Of a stretch of DNA of 64,000 bases, positions 1 to 14,600 are shown in pieces. Below the pieces are notes generated by a model. The model was not told the origin of the DNA. It did not search any database and worked only from the letters and a program-made list of their open reading frames with translations. This DNA comes from Diploscapter coronatus (lineage: Eukaryota > Nematoda > Chromadorea > Rhabditida > Rhabditidae), in contig OZ038423.1 of assembly GCA_964036155.1 (NCBI GenBank), forward strand, positions 49,119,249-49,183,248, in the 5' to 3' direction. Numbering within the stretch: position 1 is the first letter of the stretch; every line of letters starts with the position of its first letter. The position numbers were made by a program, and so were the translations under genes.

Positions 1-1542
1 ATGCCATAATTAGATGACCACAGACGATACATTATTCCCGAGAAATAAGTCAACTAGAGAATTACGAGGATTTGTACAACTTTAATAACCATCTTAAAGA
101 TTATTGAACATTTGACAACTCTAATAAAAGTTTCATTATATTCAGAATGAAAAATAAAATTTTATAATGATGTCAAAGGTCTTGAATTAAAAAAAAATAC
201 GAGGATATGAAAATGATGATCATAAAAATTAGTCGAGTTTTGTGGTTTCACTCTCCCATAATTTCAAAATGATACATGTTTTTTCGTCAAAATATCTCGT
301 TTCCGCTCACTTCTGGTCTGGGCTAGAGACCTAGAGCGGTCTTCTAGTCAGGCTTGAGAGCATACACGATATCTAAGCATCAAACTCATATTACAAGTCT
401 ATGCCGGCGAAAAAATTAACCGAAATATTTCGCGATGAAGAAATTACGTAACTTTTTATATTTCAAAGCCAAACACTGAGAGAATGATGTTGTAGAAGTT
501 ATTAGGTAGAATATTAACTTGGACGCATGAAGCTCCAAAAAACTGGAATTTCAGACATTGAAATGAAAATGGAAAAGTTGAATAATTCTTTGCAAAAGTG
601 CAGCTTATCAAAAATTAAGCAGAAACTTTAAATTTCGCCTAAAATTGAAAAGATGATATTCCTGTACAAAATTGAACTTATCAAAGTTGAAATTGAAATC
701 TATACCATTCTTCCCGGCAATGTTGCATGAATCATTTCATTTTCGTGAAATTTGGAATAAAAGAAATGGAACAAAAAGTGTAAAGAAGAATTGTTCAAGT
801 CTGGACTCATCTCCGTTTCAAAGGTTCAATTTCGACAATTTTTACGGAAAAATGTGGTCAGCAATGTTTTTCCCGAATTTTTATATCTAATTTAAGAGAA
901 AGTTGCTTCTTTCGTTGAAATCAAGCGGAACTGCGTGGGAATCGCAATAAATGTCTGTTTGGATGGTCGGATAGCCGGATGGTTAGATGACAGGTTTCGA
1001 ATGTTTGAGAGAAGTCAAGAAGTCTGTCAGAAAGATGTTCTCGAGCTCAATTTAGGGACTAGGACGTAGGTAATGAATTATTCGTTTGCAACAAAATTGA
1101 ACATCATATGAAGATGTTTGCAGAATTCGATAAGTGTGCATGTGATAAGATGAAACTCTGAATTTTTCATGGATATAAAATCAGTGACTTTGAAGTTCCA
1201 AGAGTCATTCGAAAATTTTAAAAACATGATAAAATTGTATATTCTCTAGAAAAAGTTAAGAACTCTAACCTTCCTTACTAAAAAAGTTTAGTCTCATTTT
1301 CCCAGAAAGAACAATAGCAACCTTCAAGCATAATCTCAAAAATGTTCTCGTTTCTCATGCTCATATGATCTTTGAGGGAAAAACTCGGGGTGAATTATGC
1401 CTATTCACTCAGACGGTTCGAAATGGGACGCAATTTGTGCGAGCGGTGGAAAATAACGGATTGATGAACAAATAATGGGGACGTTGTCAGGGCTGGGAAC
1501 GGATGCTGAAAGATAGGCTGTAAGACAGAAGCGGAAAGGAGT

Positions 1543-1607
1543 AAGGAATTGAGCTTGAAAAAGAGTAAAGAGGGAAGGTAAGGGGAACGGAAGCGAGAAA
1601 TCCCGAG
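1543..1607 (+). repeat. Purine-rich direct repeat, copy 1
   Basis: A segment of about 65 bp that begins AAGGAA..GAGCTTGAAA and ends GAGAAATCCCGAG. It recurs in the same orientation about 530 bp downstream. The two copies differ at several positions and by small indels. No coding role is apparent. Confidence 0.6.
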
Positions 1608-2070
1608 TTTGAAATGGGTCTCGAGAGCTGAAATTATGAACCTACTACTTAGATTAGGTCTGGCGAATATCTATTCAGTGAGCAGGGATGTCCGTGGTAT
1701 AGTATAAGTGTGAAATTTGTTTTACCTATGCAAAGAGTCAGGTAAACAAGTACGGAAAATTTATATATGTACATTGTTAGAAAAAGTAAGAAGTAGGAAA
1801 TGTTTAAATCTATTGCTGGTACAAGTACGATTTTCAATACGTGTGTAACAGCCCTGTTGTGGATAACACAATTTAAAAAGTAAGAAGAAAAATGCAAGTT
1901 CTTGAAAAAAATAAGGAAAAAGTGAAGAAGCGTGAAGAAAATAAAGGCAACTTCAAGAAGTTCAATGCATGAAATAGACCTTTAGCTGAAAAATAAGAAT
2001 TCCTACTCCAGATTCGGTCGGGAAAAATACCTGTCGGCAGATGGATGACACAATCCAAAGCAGACGAATT

Positions 2071-2137
2071 AAGGAAATGAGCTTGAAAGGAAGTAAAAAG
2101 AGGGCGGCGGCAGAGGAACGGAAGTGAGAAATCCCGA
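2071..2137 (+). repeat. Purine-rich direct repeat, copy 2
   Basis: Second copy of the 65-bp purine-rich segment at 1543. It carries an extra GGCGGCGGC stretch in the middle. Both copies end with the same GAGAAATCCCGAG block. Confidence 0.6.
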
Positions 2138-2390
2138 GCCTCAGCTGCAAAGTGGAATGAGGAAAAAACGAGACTCCACAAATCGGTGCTGATTCGCAGA
2201 GGGGGTACCTGTCTGGTGACGACGACGAGGTACAAAGCAGAAGTAGAATGAAAGAAGAAAGAAGAAATACGAAAGTCCTAAATTTGATTCAAAACGAAAA
2301 ATACATCGAATTTGAAAACCAAGTCATTGCAGTTTTACGGAACTTTCTTGATGATAACAAAAGAATAAAAGGAAAAGTGAAGAAATACTA

Positions 2391-2871
2391 CAGGGTGCGG
2401 ACAAATTATGTAGGCACTTATTACTTGCTGCCCGATGCGCATAATCTGGCACCAACTATCCCAAATAACTTTTATCCAATCTTTGGAGACTACAGATAAT
2501 AAATTCATAAGAAATTTTTTGTAGCTGTGAAGTATGACTTTTTTGGAGGTCATGAAATACGATTGTTAAAGGTCCATAAGGCACGCTGTACAACTGGAGC
2601 GAAAAAAGTCAAATATGAGCATATAGTAAGCAAAATTAAAAATTCATTCATCCCTAAGATGGTTTGATTCACCAAGCATAACATAATATATATATATATA
2701 TATATTTTTTTTTTAATTTCTGTTTATAAAAATATTTTCTAAAGAAATTTTTAGAGTACCTATATCACATAATGCTAAAATCAATCTAGAAATTATCCCA
2801 AATTATCTGAAATTATAGTTCGCTAGTAATTAGCACACGAATAAGTGCGACGATAATTTTTTCGCACCCTG
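2391..2871 (-). mobile_element. Tc1/mariner-type MITE, copy 1
   Basis: A 481-bp element bounded by CAGGGTGCG...CGCACCCTG and flanked on both sides by TA, as expected for TA-targeting Tc1/mariner elements. The inverted ends match for about 30 bp. The interior has an AT microsatellite next to a T-run and no transposase. A second copy in opposite orientation lies at 25023-25502. I call this a non-autonomous miniature element; assignment to Tc1/mariner rests only on the TA flanks and end sequence. Confidence 0.85.
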
Positions 2872-5800
2872 TAAATAAGAGCGAAAGTGGAAATTTCGCT
2901 GAACTCTCAAAATGAAAGAAAATGAACTTCGAACAAAAATCTCCTCTAGAATTTGTTTCATTAGGGAATACCTTTCGCATGTTCACATGATATGTCGCTT
3001 TTTCTACTCTTTGCGAACATTCTTACATTTCACTGCCCTTTTGGAGATGATAAACAGATATAAAGTGAAATTTTGTGGTTATTTTTGCGCATTCGTTTCT
3101 GCTACTATTTCTGTTAAAATTCTAAAAATGTGGCAATATTTAATAAAAAAAAACATGTGGCAAGTCTTTTCATCCTATCCAACTACAAAATACACCTTTA
3201 AATCGCTATCTTCAAAAATTGAATAACACTTCTTAAAGTTATATAAAAATTGCATTGCAGACTCATTTTTCCTCAAATGTTCACCTATCTGCGCTTTCAA
3301 CGATGAAAATAAACTCTAACAATCTCCAATAGGCAATAATGTCATAATAATGATGCTCCTCGAAGATGTCATCTCATTGCTAACTTTGCCAGCCTCTTTT
3401 AGGGATAAATGAATGAATCTGTACTAGATTTGCAGCAAAAACATCGGATACAGCGCTGCAAAGTCTCGAAAATTCGCGTGTGTCGAGGGATCATTAGCTC
3501 TCGTTTTCTCGTTAGCCATTCGTTAGGGAAGCTGACATGAAACTAGAGCGAAATAAGACGATCACAGATATTCGAGTAGATTTGCAAAAAATATCCATAA
3601 AGAATAAGGAAGTCAGTTCCAAATTAACTCTAGAAACTTCATACGTTTATTTTGAAGTCGAGGTGAAGTTTCTTTGAACTTCATGGGAAAGGGAAACTAG
3701 GAAGTCAGATCCAAATATAAGAAACCTATGAAGTCTCTTATGAGATTTTATGGAGCATAGCAAAGTTTTGAGTATAAGGAAGTCGAAAGAGATTCTCGAC
3801 TAATTTTGAAAGAATAAACTTTGACAAACAATGATAAATTCCATTTATCTGCGGCTGACTCAACGCGTTTTTGTATTTCCTAGACAAAACTCAAAACTCA
3901 AGCGGAGAAATTTGTAAGCCTGTTGATTCAATTAAACTCACAACAACTCTTCACTTACACTTACTTACGACAATTTAGCAAAAACGAATATCGATACTAA
4001 AGTTTAGTGAGGAAAAAGATAAACTTTTATGAAAAAGTCAAAAACTCGTCCTTTTTCCTCATAAAATTTGCACTGCCATATGATCCAAATCTCCGTATTT
4101 CTTTCAGAAAATTTTTGAAAATCCATTTCTCAAAATTTGTACAAACCTATCGCAAAACCTACTTTCATTCCCAGAACCAACTAATAATTTCGGCCATCCT
4201 AACCTTCTGCCTTGATTTCACTCATTACTCATGCTCATTTCCGCTAGGATTGTCTAGTTTTTGAGTCCGCGCCATTAGGATCATAACAAGGCGGAAATTT
4301 TAGGGGAAACAACGCCTTTAATAATGCAACAAGTTGGAAACTTTTGGAAAATATGGGAATTTCGGATGAAACTTCGAAGTCTCGACAATTTGACTAGACA
4401 GAAGGCCTGGAACGCGATGTTTGAATCAACCAGAAGGAGAACGTCAAGGGCAAAAAGTCGGAATAGGGTAAGAAAGTGAGAAATTAATGAATAAAGCCTA
4501 TCTAGAACCCGGAAGATTTGGCAAATTCGCCCCCACTACGAAATGTTCATTATGGAAAAAGAACCTTTCAGGACCCTGTTAATTTCACTCGAATAGTGTA
4601 AATAAATAATTTTATTTGAAAAAATCTCTCCCTGAAAGTTTTGATCTAAATTTGAGCCAAAACTGCGATTTCGGACGATGCTTAGCAACTGCTAATTCCT
4701 CAATCTCAAAGTGCTTGAAATTATCGTTTTAAATTGCGTATTATGAACATTTCATTAAATAATTTATGCTTTTCGAAGGCACACCTACTTTCATACAAAT
4801 TAACTACAATATTCCAGGTTTAATGTGAATAATCTTTCCAAGAATCTCCATAATCTTTTCTCTTAGAATTTTTTACCAAACTAACTTTTCCTAAAGAAAT
4901 TTCTCAGATTGAAAAATCGAAAAAGTCTAGGTAAATCAAAACTTAACGAAGATAAATAATAGCAAATCCGAGTACGAGGTTAGGAAGAAGATAAAACGTC
5001 TCAGTTTTTAAGAAAAAATGGCAATGAACGAAACCGTCGAAAGGCCAAAGAATCTCGACAATTCAAGAATTTATATATAAAAAAAATAAATAATACGAAT
5101 CCGAATGCAAAGATGTTTCAGTTAAGAATAATTATTATGAAACGTGATTAAGATTTCAACAAAAAACTGAATAAGTTCAAATTTAACGAAAATAGACAGC
5201 AACAAATTATGGAGAATGGAGCAAGATAAAAAATGTTTCACTTTTCAAAAAATTCCGTTAAATGAGGCAAAACTGAAACGTGTTTACGATTTTGTCGGGA
5301 AAATTTCGTGAATTTGATTGGCAAGCGGAAAACCAAGTTGGAAAATTTCGCAAATTTACATTGAACCCGAGTGGTTGATGACGAGCTTCGGAACCAAGAA
5401 AAATGGGAAAACCTAATGCTGCACAGATTTGCCCCGGTTAAATTTGCCCATGCTCAAAGCTCGAAATTCTAAGCTCCAGACCACAGCAACATTTTTCGCC
5501 TCGGTTATTTCAAATCCTCGAAATTTTTCGACCTATTTTAAAATCCTAACCATTTTTGAACCACAAATTCCAAAAGCCGGAATATTTCATCCATAACCTA
5601 ATCTAGAAACAGCGCATTTACCGGTAAATGAGATAATTAATAAAAGCCGAACTAAGAACGGATATTATAAGGAACATTGAATAATTGGGAAACACCATCT
5701 TGGCCGGAGTAAAAATAGCCCATGAAGTTTCCGATTTCAGCTTAATGAGAACATAGTAGAGGTATCAAAACTCATAAAACCATTAATAAAATGCCACTAA

Positions 5801-8800
5801 TGAAATTTCGTGCTATTGTCTAAATGAAATAATGAGAGCGTCTACTTTTGTTTCAAAAATAAATAATTGTGTCCCGTGAAGGAGGGAAAATAAACTTTTC
5901 CAAAAATATCCTCGAGTTCATGAAAATTTCGAAGAAAACCTGAATCATGTAATTAAATGTAAAAGATGGTCAAATTTGAAAAAAACATCAATTTCTATTT
6001 AAAGTTAGGTATGTTTAAAATAAGAAAAAAGTATTAAGTCCAAAAATGGTCAATTTGTTTAGATTTTGTTCCATAAATGTATACAAATTCCTATAAATTA
6101 AATAAGATATTTCAGTCGGCAAAATATAAATTATAAATTTTAGCCCTAATTCCTTAACAAAGCTGAGGTCGCGATCGAATAATAAACATTCAAAAAGCGC
6201 CCAGTTGTTCTTTGGCTTGTTACACTCAACTCACAAAGAGAATGAGACAATCAGAGATATGTCGTGCAATAATAACTCCATCCGCTCTTTGAGCAGTTCA
6301 AATATTATCATTGGATAATATGACCACTCACATCAAAAAGGCGAAGAGCGCTTTATTACCGTTCGAAGAATTTAACGTCACAAAGGACGTTTGATAGCTT
6401 ATCGCATGAAGGATAACTTCATTGCATTTTTGAATTGAGGCAGAAGAGAAACTTATGAGGACATTGAAAGAGAAATATGACAATAAATCTGAAAACATTG
6501 AGAGATTGGTTATTTTTGAAAGACTTTTAGTGGACACGAAAATTGTAGCATTTGTTCAATACAGTAAAATGAGAGTGCTCGACTCCAAACCATTTTGTTT
6601 GTTGAGACATTGTGGAATTAACACAAATGAACAACGCAAATTGGATGCGGGTCGAAAATTTTCGATCCGAACAAAAATACCTCCGAAAAAAGAAAAAGAC
6701 CCTAAGGAGTCGAGGCATTAGCAGCATTTTGAGAATTCCGTCGAAAATTAGACGCGAAAACGATGAGAAAGATAAAAATGAAGGAAAAAGACGGGTCAAA
6801 TGAGTTAATGAAGCCAGACGAAATTCGCTCATTAACGGACTTCCGTTCATTTTTTAATTTCAAATTTCTTTGTAAATAATATCAAAGTTGCAAAAGTATG
6901 ATGGCTTAGTCAAAATGTCGAAATGGTTTTAAATTGATCAATCTGATCAAACAAGCTATGGCGATCGTTTCGAAATGAGAAAAGTGACTATTTTCACAAA
7001 TTTGTGGCTTGTTCACGAAATTTCAAAATAAAATAGATGAATCGATTTATGCAAATTTTTATGGCAAAGCAATTTGAAATAGCCTAGAATAATGCACTTA
7101 AATGCTAATGGCCCATAAGTCATTGCATTTCGGCGTATTATTGCTATCGCCTCCTGTCCGTTCATCTCGCATCTTTCATCATCGCATTTGCTGCTTTTTC
7201 GTCTTTATCTTTCTCTCGTTCATATCTTCTACCCGGTCTGGATCCCACGTTGCTCTTGAATAACTTTCTGGCAAGTTCATTTACTTTTTCTTTTTCAGTA
7301 TTTTATTAGTTTTCAGCATGGGTGAATTTTACAAATGAGCAATAGGTAAGCTGGCAGTCTTTAAAAGAAGCCTTCGTTTTTCGTTATCAAAACTAGTTAT
7401 CTTTAAGAAAGTTTAGGAACCTTATAAGATCCTTTATCTCGAATGATACGACATTAGCCCCTAGCGAAAATGTAGTTCTGCGTGCACCGGTCTCGGCCTG
7501 AAAGAATGACAAAAAATAAAAAAAAGCACCGAGAGCTCGCCCATAAAAAAGAAAATCTCAATCTATTCTGAGAGCGTGCCGATTAACTGGAAAAACCGAT
7601 GGAAAATGCAAAGTCCATTAAAATGCGGTCCTCCCAATTCTCGAAGGGAACGGCTGGGAGACTTGACGTGAGACCTTTGAAAATAAATTAATCCATTTGC
7701 TAATTTTCCAGCTGTTCGTAGTCTGAAAAGTCGGCTAATTAAACGATGGATGAAATATTTTGTACAAAAATCATTATGATCTATGTGCTCGCGGGGTTAA
7801 AATAGGATTAAAGAGTGGGTCGCAGGCATAAAGTCAGGAATTTCAATTTCATTCATTAATTATTCTGAGATGGCTCATGTTTTTCGACATCGTTGAATCT
7901 TTTCAAAAAATGTTGCATATAAAACGCTTAACGATGACACCGTATCTGAAATAGGAAACTATCCTGAAAAAGTAAATCGTTGCTCAAAATTTTGAATCCC
8001 AGAAGATAAAGGCATTCTCAAAATTTTTAGAATGCGGAAAGGAAAGTGTCGAAAATTCACAACGAATATTTCTCCCAATCTTCGTCCCTGATGATTCCAA
8101 AAATCTGACGATGACTAGACTCCCCTAAATCCCCTCGAGATCTCACATTATTGAATTTGATAAGTTATTCAATAACATTGCAGTAGCGTGATAATCGTAC
8201 CAAAGTGGCAAAGTGAATCAAAATGAAACTGAACGAGTCGCTAATCCTCAGACAAACCGATTTGTTTATATTTGTCAAACCATCGATATTCATGAAAATG
8301 TAAAAATGTATGGAATCAAGAACACTTTGAAGATCATGCAAATTGAATATAAAAATAAAACGCAATGGAAGAATGATATTTCGACGGAAAAGTAAAAGTG
8401 AATCTATTGCAGGAAAACGGAATTCGGAATGATGTTTGTTTATTATGAGAAACAATGGCTCACTTATGAAGAAGTTTACGAAATTCGAAATTTGTAAACA
8501 CGAATGGAAATTTTAAAATCTTAATCTGAATGTCGTTTCATTCTAGATTGGAAATTTAGCTAACACAATTTTCCTGATCAAACTCAAACTATTACTTGAT
8601 TTCATTGATTATTAGACGAAAAAACATTGCGAAACAAAGTCCTTAAAACTTGGCTATAATTTTCAGAATCAGAATCGGTTCGATTACAAAATCTCTGTAG
8701 GAGGAAGAGGGTTTCCCGCTGGAAGCGGTCGGACAAAAAGAGGAAGAAGTTGAATGGGAAGGCTGAATGACAACCGGGGTGCAGACTGCAGGGCTCTTGG

Positions 8801-11601
8801 ATGCTTGGAAGAGTAGCAGCTAACTGAAGGGACAATCGCTTCTAACTACCACTACATCATCTACATCCGTTCTCTTCAAGCAAATCTAGAAGAAGTTGGA
8901 AGAAATGAACATCAAACAGATAGATCAGAGCATTGCTGATGAAGCTAGAAAAACATTGTAGTCAGAACAAAGATTTGATTGAAAAAACGAATCAAGGAAG
9001 TGAATTCGACAATAACAATGATTGAATAATTTCAAGAATCAGCGTTAGGGATTGTAAGAACAATATATTACCAGAGTTGGGATATTCGGACTAGGATTCT
9101 TTAAAAAAAAGCTAAAATTAGAATATTGAATGAAAATTCAGGAGTCAAGATCTCTGAGCCTAGATAGCAAAAATTGTATGATGAAGTCTGTAGCAGATTA
9201 ATGAACTTTAGGAATTGCAAATGTGTCCAACATGAAATGAATACCTTCTCAAACTATTTTCCAAAGTGCGAATTGAAGGCATGAAAAATTCATCTTCTTG
9301 CAGCACGAAAATTTCAAGATTTGGCGACAAAAATAATTTTGTCGTTATCATAAAATATCGTCTTTGCACAGATGCATTCGTACAATTTGAATTGTTTCCT
9401 TAAAAATGATAAGAGACGGGTTAGAAACATTGATATCCATCATTAAGTTAAAAAATCTAACAATCTGGAAATTACAAGATGACAAGTTAAAGAATGATCA
9501 TGGAAGGATAATATAAGTCGTTGATATTTGTGATATATATTACCACATATTTTCTCAGATAGCTCGAAAATCGTCGTCTGACGTTCAGATATTGATGACT
9601 TTGCGTGGTTTTAGGTTCGGGGAAAATTAGTTGGCGTTGATGAGTCAAGCAATTCCAGCCCCGAAATCCCAACTCAATCAAATTCGCATCTCGCCTGAGT
9701 TTGCGAAGCAGATGTTTATGGACGGAAAAACGTGTGAATTCTCGGATTTATTCGGGAGATTCGACCAGAACTGCGTAACGAGCAGAATGTTTATGACAGA
9801 ATTGTCAGGAACTACCAAATGAGTCGATTGCAGATTCAGGGAAACTAATAATTAGTCAAGAAAAAGTTCAACAACTTCCTGAAGCGAATATGTAAAAAGT
9901 TTCAGAGTTGGAAAACATAAAAACTATTCAGAAAATTGTTCGATCAAAGTAATATTTTGAAAAGATTATTTTGTCCAGATTTTTTACAATTATATTTTCT
10001 TTGATTACATGAAACTGCTCGAATCCAGTACAAAGAAGACCTAAGCTAAGTCTTCCGTGCGAACCTCTTAGGCCAAAATATCCACATAATTTCCCTTTGC
10101 GGACCCTCTGCGTATCAAATTTTTTCTAGAAATAGAAACTTATTTGCGTCCACCTACACTATAATGTTGATCTCGACTGAAACTCTGCCTAGGTCTGCTT
10201 GAATTAAAAATTCTGACTACAATGCTCCCAGAATAAACAAATATTTTCGAAAATGTTTAAACTGAACTCATAAATTGTTGCGTGCTAGAGAAGTCGACTA
10301 AAGCACACTTGCGATGAATTGTTTTATTCAACTGGACTGAGGCCATTCATGTCACTCGCAAAGAGAAGTTATGGGCGGCAATTTTCGGATCAAGTCGACG
10401 AGAACTGCGGACATTTCAGCGCTCACTCATGAAATCACTTCCAAAAATCATAGGGCTTTTCTTCGGGGATCTTTTAGGTAAATGTAGAAGAATAGATGCA
10501 AATTGAGGAGACTACATATGTCTTAGGCGGCGTGAAGAAATTCGAAGGTTTCAAATTCTGAACATTTAGGAAAAACGTCAGAAGCTATCACATGAATATT
10601 ATCTTCGAAATATTTTAAATAGAAATTCATGCAGCCCAAATTAGATATAAAATAAGAGAGAATTTTCTAAGGTCCGGGATCTTCTGACTGTTCAAAAAGG
10701 CAAATAAGCATGTGAAGGACAGGTTTTTTGCCGAGTTGAAAATTTCGTCACGAATTGCTGATTTTATTAGAAAATCTCTCTTCAATATTTGCAACTCTCG
10801 TTTTTTCACGGTGTAGTTTCTGCAGTTTGTGATGCTCTTCTCTTCACCTGCTAGATTTCGTCGAGTTTTGCTCGGAAATTTCAGCGACTCTAATTTTTCG
10901 ATAAGTGCCCGCTTTTCGTCCAACCATCTTTCCTCTTTATACTAACTAGCAGTCTTGCGCCGAACCTACGAGTTCTGAACTCGAAATGCTGAGAACCGCT
11001 ATCAGATCTTGAATCTGAGGGTTCCCAAAGTGAAAGATATTTGGACACTATACAAGGATATTGGAATTGAGTTGTTGAATATCTCAGCAAGTCCTATATC
11101 ACTATCCTCCGACATGAAGTAAAATGCTAAAAATCCTAGCAGAAAAGTAGCCAGGGTCCGTGTTCCCAAACTGATGTTTGGTAGGGAATAAAGTGGGGAG
11201 AAAAATTGGGAAGAAAATCTAAGAAGACGCAAATCGAGTCGTCCTCTCTCATGAATTAGTAATCGAATCGAGCAGAGGATAAGTTTTTCCCCGAAATCTT
11301 TCAACTCTGCAAAAATATTTCACAAAAAATTTGAATGTTGCACCATAAATGAATTTGTATCAGAAATTTCAAATTCAATTTTAACCTCGTTTATTCTAAA
11401 GAGTTGAATACGAATATGATAAGGCACACAATAAGACTACGATAAAAACATAAATCCAAAAAGCACTAGTGATATGATAAATTAGAGAAAATAATCCACG
11501 AGTCTAAGGAAATATCGGAGACTCAAAAAACTTGCTAAAGTAGTAAAAATAGCTCGCTTTTCAAATTACCGTTAATATTGCAACATTCTAAATTTTGATT
11601 T
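2872..11601. other. Long non-coding stretch, no gene seen
   Basis: AT-rich sequence with scattered short open frames but no chain of exons with matching phases and no recognisable domain. Minor structures are a 14-bp palindrome ATTTACCGGTAAAT near 5620 and an 8-bp-arm hairpin near 9320. The stretch around 9630-9820 is locally richer in G+C and has a short open frame, but nothing I recognise. It could hold distal regulatory DNA of the secreted-protein gene, whose 3' end lies at 11602. Confidence 0.55.
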
Positions 11602-14600
11602 TTAGCCCTGGAAGCAGGCTGCTCCACCGCAGAATCGACTGCTTCTCTGGGCCATTGCATCGATGAGGTTGTTGACGAAATCGAAGCCGGTCTTTAGCTG
11701 GGCCGAGGCAGAGCCAGAAGTGTCAGCGATCACCTGCAAGTTTTTTGTTCCTTTTTATAATTCTGGAAATGAGCGAATTTGTTGATTGATTAGTGAGTGA
11801 TAAAAGAGATGTGAGAAATGCCTTTGTCGAAAACGATGAAAAACCTTTAGCTTTACGATCTAACACACAGCTTCGAAAGGAATAGTGTGATCATCACTAT
11901 TTTTCTGTCCTTCAAAATTGTCGACTCATTAAGTAAATGCACATTTTGATGAACTATAATTTCCTAGCGTTTTGCATGCAAGATGAGTGTTTTCGCAGTT
12001 TCACTAAATTCACGCGAGTGTCTATTATCTCATGGCACAGATTTACATGTTGTTTTTCTGCGTATTTTCGAAGGAAGTGTCTGGAATGGGCAATGACGCT
12101 GAATTATCTTAGACTATTCATCTAACCGAGCAATTATGCAAGAAATCGCAACATTCCAGAAAAGGAATAAAATACGAACGAACCTTTCTGCATCCGACGT
12201 TCAACATGGCTTCTAGTCCAAGGTTCTGTCCGGCAGGCTTCTTGCGGATACAGGTCGACAAAGCGCCATCAATAACGGTAACCCAATCGTTGACAGGTGT
12301 CACCCTAAATTAAGATTTTTGGAAAAAGTCAAAAGTCAAACAAGAAAAGCCCTTACATCTGCTTTTTGATGTGTGCGACACAAGTGTCAACTTTGCTGGT
12401 AGTTCCAGCGGCGAGGCCAATGCTGCCAGAAACGAGCTAAATTTGCAGGAGTCCACTTAGGGAAGGTGTGAGATTTCGGATGACTTTCATGGCAGTACTA
12501 GTATCAATGTTATGCAATCGTACCAGTGATTTCAGATATACAAATCTATTAATTGTGACTTACGTCTTGGAACACTCCGGCAATGGAGGCGATTCTCTTC
12601 TTCAGGTCATCTCTAGCCTCGTTGATGCATTCACAGACACCATTTCTAGTCTGAGGAATAACTTGAGCGCAGTTTCCGGCAGACATCTTCTGGTCGCACG
12701 ATGAGAGGACTGAAGTTCGATATTCCATTTCTTGTTAAATCACGAGAAATCCTTCAAAAAATCTTCAAGACACTTTGATTAAACCTACTTTTGCAATGTT
12801 CTCCCAGATATCCAACGAATGGGTTGTTCATGCAGTGCTTCGTGGAAGCTGCTCTGTTCGGCTTGCGCTCGGCACAGAAGGACAGTCGGGATTGGATGAG
12901 GATGTGATCGGAGAGCGATGAGATGCTAAAGTAGGTATTTCATCAAACTAAAATCCAAGTTTGATTTGGAATTCTAGGTAATTCGTTACATCATCCTATC
13001 CCTTCTCAAATTCATGTCGTATATATATATCAGGAGCTTACAAAGGATTCGAAACTGTAACCTACACGGAGTCCTTGAATTGGAACGATCCTTCTTCAAG
13101 GTCTGGAATATCTGGAACCCCAGCGAATCCTGGGATCTTTTTCTGCAGACAGTAGCTGGCTTCTTTGGCGATTGCTGAACTTATTCAATCATTTAGTCAA
13201 GTTGTTCCTCTTTTTCAGTCCTTTCGAAAGGTTCACCCGGACCATTTAGCCGCTCATTTGCAAGTTCATGATTTCTTTTAAGCTTCATAATGTGTCTCAA
13301 GAGAGGACTAATTTTCTTCCCCAATAACAGCAGATGAATCAGATAATATTTCAAGAAACCTGACTTCTCAATGATTCATTCATCATTCATCTCCTGATTT
13401 TTATACACTGCTGTCATAGGTAAATAAGTGGCAATGCTAATTGATCTCATGGCGTCATATTTATCTGTTGAAGAAGAAAATGGCAGCAAAACCGCACCCC
13501 TGGAAATCTCCATTCGAATGCATTTCTGGTCCTCGGCAGGTGTCGCTTTGATTGCCTTGATTGCGCCCGAAGCGAACTGAACAAACAAAAGCGATTAGTG
13601 AATCGAATCGAATTGGAATTGGAAGAGATGGGATGACGTGAGATTAAGATGCTGAGATGTGTGAATGATAAGGACTAGTTGGAATGACATTTTGAGTTGT
13701 TGGGCTATCTTATTCGAAGTATAACGTGCTGAAATTGCTTCTCACCCACAAATACCCTAGACTTTCATGAAGCTCAAATTTTCTTAAAATTATTCCTGAA
13801 TATCAAAAGTCCTCCTATTTCAAAATTTTCTCAGTTTCTTTTCAAGTCAAAAATGATAAGACGATAATTTGCAACAACTTTGTGCTTCGCATGCTTATCA
13901 TTAGTCCAGCGTAGGGGATGGGCGTGCATAACAATTGTCCTATGCACTTATCTATGATATCATAGTTCATCATTACTTACTTACAAAATGCCGGAATTAC
14001 ATGGTTGTAAAATAATGAAGTAGAGTTTGATAAAAAAAATGATATCGTCACTTTCTCTAAATTTTTTCCTGGTTTCCTAGTTTCATGAAACGTACTCATT
14101 CTCTGAGAGACTCTCCCCACCCCGTCTTCAACTGTACCGCAGGCTTCCCGCGTGGAAACTCTACGAGACAGGGGAGGCCTGGGGGTGGGAGTCTCCCTGA
14201 GTTATCAAAATGTACAAATTATCTTCCTCAAAATGCAAGAAGAGAACTACAGGCTCCTATTGTAGCATAGAAGTCAGGGATGTGTTGAATGTCTGACTTT
14301 TGCAAACCAACAACTCAGCAATTGATCATCACAGTGTCAGAGTCGTTATTCAAACTCGTTCAGTAGGAATGATTTTTGGGGCGAAATGAGATTTTGCATT
14401 AGAAGTTCGAAGATAATAAGCAAGAAACGTAGAAGATAGAAAAGCATCCTCACTGTTCTGCAAATGGTGCAATCCCTCAGAGGTCCATGTCTGTCCCAGG
14501 CAACTTGGTTGAGATCGTTGGCATTCAGCACGCATCGGTCTTTCTGGTTACCTTCTTCGATCGTCGAGGAGAAGCAAGATAGGGCTGCTCGTCTGAAAAA

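Larger units (their letters stand above)
1..2390. other. Non-coding stretch, no gene seen
   Basis: No exon chain with consistent splice phases or a recognisable protein can be built on either strand. The only structure I see is a purine-rich segment present twice (about 1543-1607 and 2071-2137). The right end borders an inverted-repeat transposon. Confidence 0.6.

Noticed and set aside
2248..2499. 83-codon open frame
   Set aside because: Its second half is the end of the MITE at 2391-2871.
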